Assembly: GCA_022828595.1 (NCBI GenBank) | Contig: JAKGHH010000001.1 | Location: 143,177,017-143,241,016, forward strand | From: Nelumbo lutea | Lineage: Eukaryota; Streptophyta; Magnoliopsida; Proteales; Nelumbonaceae | DNA: 64,000 nucleotides | Direction: 5' to 3' | Shown: in pieces, positions 34,084-43,539 of the stretch | Position numbering within the stretch: the first letter of the stretch is position 1 | Layout of the letters: each line of letters starts with the position of its first letter | Notes under the pieces: model-generated | What the model saw: the letters and a program-made list of their open reading frames with translations, nothing else | The model's database searches: none | Told to the model about the DNA's origin: nothing | Position numbers and translations under genes: made by a program

Positions 34084-35167
34084 AGGTTTTTTGTAAAAAA
34101 ATAACCAATTTTAACCATTTAACAAAATCAGATATGTTTCAAAAAATATAACCACAATAAATAAACAAGGCTTTTGCTTTTTTTCTAAACTAAAATACCC
34201 CCAAGTCCCCAACTCCTGCTCATCACCACTGTTCATTGATTATTCCCATGAGAAACAGGGAGAGGACTAACAATGGCTCAGGATGTGAAGACAAGCAACG
34301 TGATGCTTGACTCCCACTTCAATGCCCTGCTGGGGACTTTGGCTTGGTGTCGTGGCTGGAGCATGTGCTTGATTGTCCAACCACCCCCAAGTACGCTAGT
34401 CCATATCCAATAAGAAGCCACCAGTTTCGGTTGTCTGACACAACCAGGATCGGTGGCACAATTGGGTATCTACTGCCTGAGAGCTTCCAGAAACGAAGTA
34501 TTGCGACGGCAAAGTCTGATGTTTTCAGGTTTGGGATTGTTATCTTGCAATTAAGTGGCCTTTGGTCGGCGAGCGATCGATCTCACATACCCAGATGAGC
34601 AGATAATCCTGCTTGACTGGATAAGACAGCTATCTGATGAGGGCAGGTGCTTACAAGCTGGGGATGGCAGGCTCATGGGTGCATGGATCTTACAGGCTTT
34701 CTGACATGGAATGTCTGATCCATATCGGGCTCCTGTTTTCTCTCAGTGACCCTCAATCCAAGCCAAAAAAGAAATGGGTTATGTTAGCACTCGCCAGAAC
34801 TTGTATCGATCTGTTGTCCGCTCTTCCATCGTTTCAATCCCACCCTCAATACATATATTTGTCATCGGTCCATCGTTTCAGCCCCTTCGCAACAATGGGG
34901 TAATTGAAATGCAGATCATGCACCCGCTCTCAATTCTCACATCAGGTTCCATCACCACTCATGTTGATCGGGAAAATGGTGGAAGTCGGACGGAGAAAAG
35001 GAGACGATGAACAGTGGCATTCGAAGGAGGGAGACGATGAACAATGGCATGTAGTTTACGAGAGGACAATTTCGTTCAAAAAGTTCATTTTTGCAATTTT
35101 TTTGAAAGATATCTGATTTTGTTAATTCATCAAACTTTATTGTTATTATTTTTTTTATGATAAGTCC
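34084..35167. mobile_element. MULE-like element (about 1.08 kb) carrying a kinase fragment
   Basis: The arm at 34119-34146 (TTTAACAAAATCAGATATGT and TTCAAAAAA) is mirrored at 35098-35126 (reversed: TTAACAAAATCAGATATCTT and TCAAAAAAA), with TAAAAAAATAA-type text outside both. Identical TAAGAAAAA 9-mers flank the unit (34075-34083 and 35168-35176), matching the 9-bp duplication expected of Mutator-like elements. No transposase is present. The only gene-like content is the receptor-kinase fragment at 34282-34867. The 9-mer is A-rich, so chance is not excluded. Confidence 0.6.
34282..34867 (+). pseudogene. Receptor-like protein kinase S.2 (LECRKS2-type) kinase-domain fragment, frameshifted
   Basis: Three frames are needed to read it. 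It opens with DVKTSNVMLDSHFNALLG, the catalytic loop, where the usual His-Arg before the Asp is Ala-Gln. One missing G then shifts the frame within the DFG region. GLVSWLEHV continues to TTRIGGTIGYLLPESFQKRS and ATAKSDVFRFGIVILQL. After a further break comes AIDLTYPDEQIILLDWIRQL, and after another GSYRLSDMECLIHIGLLFSL, DPQSKPKKKW and ALPSFQSHPQYI. This order and wording match the C-terminal half of a kinase domain of receptor-like kinase S.2, a protein with two kinase domains. The N-lobe with the ATP loop and catalytic Lys is absent. It lies inside the inverted-repeat element 34084-35167, suggesting capture. It cannot encode a kinase. Confidence 0.85.
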
Positions 35168-35429
35168 TAAGAAAAATGAGGAAAAGTGAAAGGGGGGAGT
35201 TTTGGTAATAAATAAAAAATGAAGAGAAAGCACAATATATAATGTCATTCTAACTAACCAGGAAACAACAGAAAATCTTTATATATTGTGGTCCTAAATT
35301 CCATATGGTAGGTATCACACCACCACTATATATCCCTATGAGAGTCGACCTGTAACAGCCTACATGGATTTTCAAAAGTGATTAGGTTCAAACCACTTGT
35401 CACCTACATACATCAAAGCTAAACACGAA

Positions 35430-35801
35430 TAGGGGTGTCAATGGATCGATTTTAAATTGGACCTGTCTAAACCAAAATCAATTTAGATGGATTGAATGGA
35501 CCAATAAAATATTGATTGAATTGGATCAGTTCAAACTTAATGGTCCAAACTATTTATAGGATTGGATTAAACCTGGTCTATCGATAATAAATTTATATTG
35601 GATTAGATTGGATTGAGATAATATCTGATCCATTGATAAAAGATAAAAATATAAATGTTAATGAATTGGGTTTGAATTCAGACATTGAATTGGACTAATC
35701 CAAAATATTCAATAGATTGGATTGAACATGATCCATTTATAATGATGGACTCACATTAAACTGGATGGGATTGAACCAAATCCAGTTCGATTGACACCCC
35801 A
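35430..35801. mobile_element. Non-autonomous hAT MITE (372 bp)
   Basis: The ends TAGGGGTGTCAATGGATCGA and, reversed, TGGGGTGTCAATCGAACTGG are flanked by AACACGAA (35422-35429) and AACAGGAA (35802-35809), an 8-bp duplication with one mismatch. The interior is 'ggattggattgaa' text as in the copy at 116-529. Confidence 0.8.
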
Positions 35802-35809
35802 AACAGGAA

Positions 35810-38630
35810 AAATGAATGAATTGGCTGACCTACCACAATGATTATCACTTTGTCTTTTAAAAAGGGTGCTTAGCATCTCTGAGTTCGGATTTTGCTACTA
35901 TTAAATTTTTAATTATATATTCTTCAAAAAAAAAAAAAAAGAAAAATATTTGATTATATAACAATTGTATTTAGTAAAAGACAAACCCCTAGGAATTCAG
36001 TTCAGCCATTCGGAGGTTAATTTCTTTCTTTATCCTTCCATCCAGCGGCTGGATTTACGGATATATAAATAATCGGACATATATAAGTCAACATGAATGA
36101 AAATACCATTTCATGCAAACGAGAGCGCATTGAATATATATTCGTACCATGTCTTAAGAAAATGTGTGTTTAAGTAGGAATCTGCCCCATCTCAGCAATA
36201 ATCGCAATTAGGTGAATCTTCCTTTTCATTATGCAACTAAATACATATAAATGGCCAATGCAAAGGATAGCCCTTGCTTAGATGGAGAAATGCAATTTGG
36301 ATTCGATAGAGGCAGATGCAAAGCATTCAATATAAAATGTCTGACCAGATGGATATAAAAAATTTGTTGTTTTCTATTCCCACTTTGATGCAAAGAGACC
36401 TTTCCCAAACAGGGCCATCTGCTTGGACTTGTAAAGTTATTAATAACAAATTTTGTATATCTCCTTAAGAATCAGAAGACAGAAGCTTTAGCTTTCTAGA
36501 AGAGATCAACTTGGCTTTAAGTATTCATTTTAAGAATTAATGTTATAATGGAATGGGGTAATAAAATAACTACTCAAGCCCTTTTGAATTGTAATCCTCT
36601 CGTTCCGTGGTGTATCCAGCCTCTCATTTGGGATTGCAGGGGTCCTCCTTTTGATGACAGAGATGGAAATTCTATATTTCATTTAGGAATGGCAATCCGG
36701 TGGATTTGAGAAAATCCCCCCACCCTAATTCATGTCAAGGATAAAAGTTATCTTCCATCCCTGGTCCTCAACAGAGACAGTTTTTCCATTGGGATTTGAA
36801 TACCTAAAATTTTTTAGTTAAAATTATTTTTAAAAAATAAGATTATTTGAAATAAAGAAAAATTTAAAATGTAAATAATACTTTCAATATATTATGTTTA
36901 TAATATATAAATAACATTATATATAATATAATATTCAATATATATAATCAGGGCCGATGCAGGATAGGGACTTCCATCCCACCCCCACAAGGGCAATCTC
37001 CATCCTGGATCCATCGGTTCAAGGAGGCTAGATCGTTTTAACTCCCTCTTTATTTATCAAGTTCAAGCCTTGTTAGTTGCTACATGACTCTTTAAAAGTA
37101 ATGCTCCCTTGTGAACTGATTTTGGTTGAATGAAATTGCTTTGAGGCTTTTCCAATAAATGAAAAATTCCAATCAAAGGTATGATGTAACTAATTCATCA
37201 ATTCCTTATGGTAAAACTTAGAAGAGAAGGCAAAATCATGGCAAACCGTTCTGCACCTTAGTTTTATTATTTAAATGGCATTAAAGTACCAATAGAAACC
37301 ATCACTCGATGTCGATGGGATACACTTTCTTTAAAAAGTTAAACAAAATAAAAAAGGAAACAAGTGTGAATTTATTGAAATTGGCCATTTTTTTTTGGGG
37401 GGGAGGGGGGGGGGTGGGTAATGAAATTGACCAACTTTACTACAGCAAATAAATGTGGATAGTGATATTAAGAGGGTTACTTTCTATGTTTCCATTGTGA
37501 TAGAACAATTAACTAATATTTGCCACACATAAACAAATGTGGACATAGAAAGTAACTAATATTAAGAGGTTACTTTCTATGTCTACCCTTTGTTACGTAG
37601 CCAAGAGATGTTATAGACAAGACACCCTTTGTCCAAGACAGGGCTATAATTTAGTGATGGAGGGGAAAAAGAGAGAGTGAGGGTAAAGGGCTGATGTGTA
37701 CCGGAGGATCAAGCAGAAGGTCCCTACTTGATTGCAAGCTATCGGTGGTCGCAACATCTGGTGGATAGTCATGTAGGGAAGCTTCCTATTTGAACCCATT
37801 AGGAAAGTTCTTTTCTATTTGATTACTTTCCTTTATATCAATAAAGTTAAAAATGAAAACTGTGTTTGTTTGGTATCATTATTGTTTTAAATATAAGTAT
37901 TAATGATTAATTTTATACTTACATTTTTAACGTATGCCTACTTCAATTATAAACAGCCTCCGATAACAGTTATACGTCAATTTGTATTGATGATTCAAAA
38001 TATTTTAGGTAGAAACAAGGTTCAAAATATCAATACACCCAATATACCGGTATCAAACAGTATTAATAGCTTTTCCTTTTTAACTTTTTTTTCAAATCTG
38101 ATTCAGAGAGGTTGGTTTAAAGTCTGCCCACCCCTGAACCAGTCAAAATCTTTAAACACTCTTTGTAGGGATGTATCGAAAATCTCTCAATACAATATAT
38201 ATCAGCCAATACAACCCGATATATATCAATACTTTAAACCTTGGATAAAAACAGTAATGATATATTGACGAATTTCATTTTCGTCAACTCTAGTTAATAA
38301 TTTTATTATGTAAGTGCAAAAGTAAAGCTAAAGTATTGTTAATAATTTAAATGGCCTGAAACTTAGGATTCTATTGTGCTAAAATGACCTAAAATTTAGC
38401 TTTTAATGCAAGCATGGATCGGCCATTAGTTCTTCGTTCGTGGTCTCTGTTCGAAGTTCAGGAAAATGGAGAGAGGGTCGGTTCTTGGTCTTCATTACTC
38501 ATATATTCCTGCCCCTCCATACTCCAGCATGGTTCACTTATTTCAAAGAAAATTACAGTGAAAGCTTGCAGTTTCAAAATTCTCAATTTCCTGGGAGACA
38601 TCAACAAATCAAGTTTGAACTTTGAAGTAA
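35810..38630. other. Intergenic DNA with low-complexity tracts
   Basis: No gene recognised. Contents: an A-run near 35925-35940; a decayed hAT-like piece at about 36685-37010 (left AGGAATGGCAATCCGG, right reversed AGGATGGAGATTGCCC); a T-run followed by a G-rich tract (G7-A-G10-T-G3) at about 37387-37418; and a diverged duplication of 'gttactttctatg' text near 37477 and 37567. The open frame at 37903-38268 is AT-rich and matches nothing. Confidence 0.5.
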
Positions 38631-39092
38631 GGTGATGTTTGGCATCGATGATATTCTTCACACTTTATTTTTGAAAATTGGTGATTACTGAAATTAGTGA
38701 TTTTTCAAAACTCACCATTTTTTTTTTTTTGCTATTTATTATCATTTCCTCCACGTTAGCCAATTTTTTTAAGAAAACGCTTTTGAGATTGTTTGGTATT
38801 AATTTTCAAAAGTGACTGTTTTCATTAAAGTGGTGGATCATTTTCTCGCCCCTATCATGTAGGACATGCCTCCTCACTCAATAAAAATCAGAATCACCTG
38901 AAAATCGGGGAATCACCGAATGTTGTGATCCCCTGCTTAGGCCAATTTCAGGGATCAGTTTTTTGCCGGTTTCCCAGAAATCAGCAGAATTGGTCAACCA
39001 AACAGAAAAAAAAACACTGATTCTTCAAATGTTCATGTAGATCTGGTGTGGCACCGGTTTGTAGAAAATCAGCATCGATGCGAAACATCACC
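38631..39092. mobile_element. PIF/Harbinger-like MITE (462 bp)
   Basis: The left end GGTGATGTTTGGCATCGATG is nearly identical to the reversed right end GGTGATGTTTCGCATCGATG. The flanking 3-mers are TAA and TGA, close to the TWA duplication of this superfamily. There is no coding region; the interior has GAAAATC/GATTTTC-type mirrored text. Confidence 0.75.
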
Positions 39093-39656
39093 TGAATTCC
39101 CTCCCTTTTTTCTAATTCAAGACCTTGGGGTTCAAGGAGCAAAGCATACGAGACATCGCAGATATGGATCAATTTGTTTCATAGATTCCAGCTGAAATCA
39201 CATCAATTTGTTTCATGCACCAAATTTCTGCCCTTCCAGTTTTCCTAATAAACCAGTCCTATTTGTTAGGTTATAGGTGTCACCTCACCACTGACCAAAC
39301 AATAACTCTTCTTGGATGAAATTTGTGTAGAAACAGACTCGCCAAGTTTTGGATGAAGGTAGTAGCAACCTTTTGGACCCAAATTTTCAGGTAAATAACA
39401 GAATTCAATATGAACTGTTCTCATCTTCCGCCACATAACCATTAATTTAGTCACATCAGACAACGGCCATTCACCTTTAGTGACCCAATTATGATTCATA
39501 ACTTCGAGGAATATTTATAAATGCAAATTACAACAAGGAGATAGAACTAATGAAAGTGAATAAGGACCATTCAATCTCTCACTTTGGGCTTCAAACATTT
39601 TATGACTGGCATGGCCACATGGAACTCTATCATTGGTTCCAAAGATGGTGCTACAC
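39093..39656. other. Intergenic DNA, no gene seen
   Basis: No recognisable gene; short minus-strand ORFs at 38981-39499 have no domain. Confidence 0.45.
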
Positions 39657-39980
39657 AGCCATTACATTCAGCTAATTGAACCAGTCCAACAAGGTGCTGC
39701 ATTTTATGAGGCAAAATGTCTCCACTAGGCCCTCCACCCAAAGTCAATCATTCATGTGGCCCACAGCCTATTACATAGCCATGGCGTTCAGCTAATTGGA
39801 ATAGTCCAACAAAGTGCCACTTTACATTTTGGTATTTAATGATTAATACTCACCACTAATAACCCCCTACACAAAGTCGGTGGTTTGCAGGAATGTGAAC
39901 CAGTTACCATACCAACTGAGCCATCCCCATGTTGCCGCTTTATGAGGAAATATCTCCACCAAGCCTCCCTCCAAAGTCAA
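39657..39980. repeat. Diverged tandem duplication of about 115 bp, second copy interrupted
   Basis: The phrase AGCCATTACATTCAGCTAAT (39658) with AGTCCAACAAGGTGC and TCTCCACTAGGCCCTCC is repeated as AGCCATGGCGTTCAGCTAAT (39777), AGTCCAACAAAGTGCC and TCTCCACCAAGCCTCCC. In copy 2 the order is broken by about 117 bp (39820-39936) that is absent from copy 1. Confidence 0.65.
39820..39936 (-). mobile_element. SINE-like insertion (about 117 bp)
   Basis: On the minus strand the insert begins GGGGATGGCTCAGTTGGTAT, an A-box-like tRNA 5' half, and then GGTTCACATTCC, a B-box-like stretch. The distance between the boxes is shorter than in a normal tRNA. Copy 1 of the surrounding duplication serves as an empty site. 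No clear target duplication is visible. Confidence 0.45.
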
Positions 39981-40394
39981 GTTCTGCTTTTTCCTACTGT
40001 TTTTACCCCTTTTGTTGCGCTATCTTATTACACAACCTTATGCGTCAATTCTGTCCTGACCATAATCTCCATTCTTTATTTCTTTTGGTGGAAGATTTAT
40101 CATAATTTCTTGATGACCTACAAGGCTTCAACATGATTGATCAAGAAGCAAAGATTGATCATACTACCCTCCATTCTCTTCAACCCACCAAATGAGAGGC
40201 AATTCGTTTCAGTGCCTCAGCCCAACTCCGATCTGGAAAACAACGCCCCTCTCGAACTCGAGAATGGATAGGCAGGGGTCTGCATCCAATGCCACTCTCC
40301 TCTTCTTAGATGGTGTTACATGTGAACGGGACCTATTTGCATTGTCTGATCTCAGTTTTAGGGATGGCCTGCGTATCCGACACTGGTATTCAGG
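39981..40394. other. Intergenic DNA, no gene seen
   Basis: Short overlapping ORFs on both strands; nothing recognisable. Confidence 0.4.
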
Positions 40395-40609
40395 TAGGAG
40401 TGTCAATCAACCAGTTTTGATTTGGATCCAATTCGATCCAAACCTTATTAAATCGGATTTGGACAGTCCATTATAATTATTAGGTTGGGTCAATCCAAAA
40501 TAAATTGGTCCATATTCTTATTAATTTGAATTGGACCTAAACCAAATTTCCAATAATCTGATCATGAGGCCAAACCTTTATCCAATTTAAAAACAATCAA
40601 AATTGAAAT
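40395..40609. mobile_element. Partial hAT-like MITE next to the gypsy insertion
   Basis: Starts TAGGAGTGTCAATCAACCAG with the same 'tggatccaattc' interior text as the copies at 116 and 35430. The right end is missing, and the DNA beyond the gypsy element (after 51041) does not continue it. Confidence 0.45.
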
Positions 40610-41527
40610 TGATGGAGGGTAATTTGGCCCGATCTCATAGCACGGAGACACGTGGACACAATCTAGCAAAAGTGACAACTCAGCGTGACAGTCTGGCCAT
40701 AACTCAGCGTAACGAACTCATCGGAGCCCGGCAAGACAACTCGGTGGATGTGGCAACTCGCCGAGAAGTAATATCCAGCCTACCCCGAATTCCCTCTAAG
40801 GGAAGAGTGCCCGAGCTCCCTCCAAGCGAGGAGTCCCGAGCTCCCCCAGTGAGCCTCGAACTTTTCCTTCCTGAGAAGGGAACACTCCGATCTGCGGCTA
40901 AGAATCCTAAAGTGGAAACACTTCGGATCAGCACCATTAACACTCTTGTCCATACTTGCCTAAGGCTCGCCTCAAGCATGAGCACCTCGGCGCACCCCCA
41001 ACACCTCAGTGTAAGGTAGCTTGGCCCAAGGTAGTTTGGTGCAAAGTAGTTCGGCAACCTACAAGAAAGATCTGCCTGACAGTAGTACCTGCCGAATCTG
41101 GAGGTTGCACCCACGTCCCTCGTTAGGCAGTGTTGTGCTTGCCATTTCTGCAAGATGTGGCACGCCTGACAGGTCCGAACCCTACGACGGCTGCCTGCAT
41201 CCGCCACCTCGGCTCTGGCAGTAACGGATGCGACAGAGGCGGTTATGCCTGGCTTGGCAGAGGCGGTTACGCCTGATTCGACAGTTCTCCAATATAAAAG
41301 GACCCCAATCCCAATGAGCAAAGGTACTGAACTTGCGCCATTTGCACTCTTAGCTCTCTCTTTGCATTCTCTACAGTTCTCTCAGAGTTCTAACTTAAGC
41401 ATCGGAGTGTTCCCGCCCCATGAGCTCCCCGGGAATTCTTCACTTTCCTCTTCGTCTCAGGTACCGTCTGTCACCAGCTAGGAGTCAGGTCTCCGCCAGC
41501 TAGGAGTGTCCGGATCGTGCAACATCA
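40610..41527 (+). repeat. 5' LTR
   Basis: It begins TGATGGAGGGTAATTTGGCC directly after GAAAT and ends CATCA. The following TTTGGCACCGTCTGTGGGAA (41528 on) is the expected primer-binding position; I did not assign the tRNA. The first 10 bases differ from the 3' LTR, so the start rests mainly on the target duplication. Confidence 0.85.
41293..41300 (+). promoter_or_regulatory. TATA box of the 5' LTR
   Basis: TATAAAAG lies in the last quarter of the LTR, as expected for the U3 promoter. It is conserved in the 3' LTR. Confidence 0.65.
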
Positions 41528-41598
41528 TTTGGCACCGTCTGTGGGAACACTTCAAAAAGCCTTCCTCCAATCTCTGCAATTCTTAGAACTCAGCATCC

Positions 41599-43340
41599 AT
41601 GGCTTCCTACAGCAATGCCGAACGAGGTGCAAACCAAAACGCCTCTGAGGAGCAACCTCAGCTTCCAACTGTTTGCATTGGACAGTTCACTATCCCCCTC
41701 TCTGCGGATGAAGTTCCTAGCCTGAATGTGCCTCAGACAGTGGCACCTGTGAACCTTCCACTTCCTTCCACGACTGGAACAACCTTCACTGAACCCTCCA
41801 TCATTCCTCCGGTGGCCAGTCAAAACTAGCTTGAAAACTTGATGCAATGCATGCGAGCTATGCAAGCTCAAATGCAACAGTTCCAACAGTTTCAACTCTA
41901 CCAACAGCAAGTGCTGCATCAAGTTTCCCAGTATCAGTATCAACAGTAGTTTCCCCCATTGCCTCAAGCCCAGCAGTTGCTTCTTCCTCGGTGTCCGCCC
42001 ACGCAGCAGGCCAAGCCCTGTTGTCGGAACAAACATCCTTCTCATCGGGGAGAGACCTTTGCATCGTCTCACAGCAGGAAAGAGAGACTAGCTACCCCTG
42101 CCTCGCAGCTTGCCGTCAGGCCGGGGGCCTCTCAGCCAGTTAGGCCCGCGTCGCCTCAACATTCGCAATCCGAGCTCCCGCTTGCCAAAAACCAGTTTGA
42201 GGTACTGGCCACAGATTTGAGGCAAGGCCCCTCAGTTCACAGCTACCAGCAGCAGTCCGAGCCCCTCCATGGGCCCATCGAGCTCGGTAATACAGAGGCC
42301 AGTAGTACTAACGTCGAGCCAGCAAAGAAGCAGCGGAGGCATTGCCGAGCTCGCCGAACTGCCACTCACAACCTACCCGAGCTCAAGGGTAAGGAAGAGG
42401 TAAGCTCGGGTGAAGTAAAAGCTACTCCGCTTCTCTCAGTTCCATCCCCTATCTCTAGAACTCCTTGTTGTTCCTATGCCCAAGGACTTTAAAGTTCCCC
42501 TATTGGATAAGTATGATGGATCCTTCGATCCGAATGACCATGTTGACACCTTCTAGTCCCAAATGCACTTGGTGAGGGCCAATGAGTCCTGCATGTGCGT
42601 GGCTCTTTCCACCACCTTCAAAGGGGTGGCCCGCACATGGTACCGAAACCTTGCACCCAGATCAATAAGAAGCTGGGCACAGTTCGTGCAAGTTTTCACT
42701 TCTCATTTTGTCACCAGCAAGCAGTGCCCCAGAACCCAAGAGAGCCTCCTTGGCATAGTCCAGAGGGAGGGAGAGTCCATCCGGAGTTATGTCAAGCGGT
42801 TCAATGACGCTTGTCTGCAGATACCCGACCTGGACCCCGCAGTTTGGCTCACTGCAGCCAAGAGGGGCATCACAGACAAGGAATTCAAGTGGAATGTGGT
42901 TGTTAATCAGCCCAAGACTGTGACCGAGTTCCTCAAGCTTGCGTATCAGTTTATAGGGACTGAGGAGGAGATCAACTAGAAAGGTGAACAGGCCCTTGAG
43001 AAAAGAAAAAAGGGAGATAGAGCCCTCAACTTAGGGCGATAGTAAGAAGAAGAAGGACCAAGCTTGGGGGGCAAGGCCAGGATAGCCTTTCCGAGCTCTA
43101 GTGGCAGAAAGGACTAACTACATGCCCCTAAACGCGAAGCGGGTGAGATCCTTATGGCAATCAAGGATGCCCCGTATGTGAAGTGGCCACCTTAGCTGAA
43201 GATGGATCCTAGTGTATGAAATAAAAAATTGTATTGTAATTTCCATAAAGACCATGGTCATAGTACCGAAAATTGTAAAAACCTCTGCGACGAGATAGAG
43301 GAACTCATCCGTCGTGGATACTTAAGAAATTTTGTATAGA
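41599..43340 (+). pseudogene. gag relic of the Tat-type element
   Basis: Reading starts MASYSNAERGANQNASEEQP about 70 bases after the LTR and runs into a TAG (CAG to TAG) and a further stop in a Gln-rich stretch. After a frame change, FKVPLLDKYDGSFDPNDHVD, TTFKGVARTWYRNLAPRSIR, REGESIRSYVKRFNDACLQI and KTVTEFLKLAYQFIGTEEEI form a clear retrotransposon gag capsid domain (about 42480-42980). Further on, [15 protein letters not shown] (about 43237-43281) is the conserved gag-end motif of this lineage. At least four in-frame stops or shifts break it. In life it would form the virus-like particle core. Confidence 0.85.
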
Positions 43341-43539
43341 ATAATAATAATAATAAATCAGGTCGGCAGGGGGAGCAGAATAGAGATGCTCCCAAATCTA
43401 GTAGGCAAGCAGAGCAGCCGCAGAGGCAGCCCCCTGAAGAAAGACCAGTTTGGGGAACTATTCATGTGATTGTCGGAGGTTTAATTGTCGTGGGCTGCAC
43501 CTAGGCTGTAGCTCAGACATCAGCTCGCGAGGCTGCCAG

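Noticed and set aside
36685..37010. A further hAT-like element
   Set aside because: The ends AGGAATGGCAATCC and its partner are too diverged, with no target duplication, to call with confidence. Mentioned only in the intergenic entry.
37903..38268. 121-codon + strand ORF
   Set aside because: AT-rich (Asn/Ile/Phe-heavy) text with repeated 'caatata' phrases and no domain; judged to be chance.
40704..41321. 205-codon minus-strand ORF
   Set aside because: It lies wholly within the 5' LTR and is a product of that GC-rich repeat, not a gene.
41590..42072. Minus-strand and alternative-frame ORFs across the gag start
   Set aside because: They are shadows of the gag reading frame.
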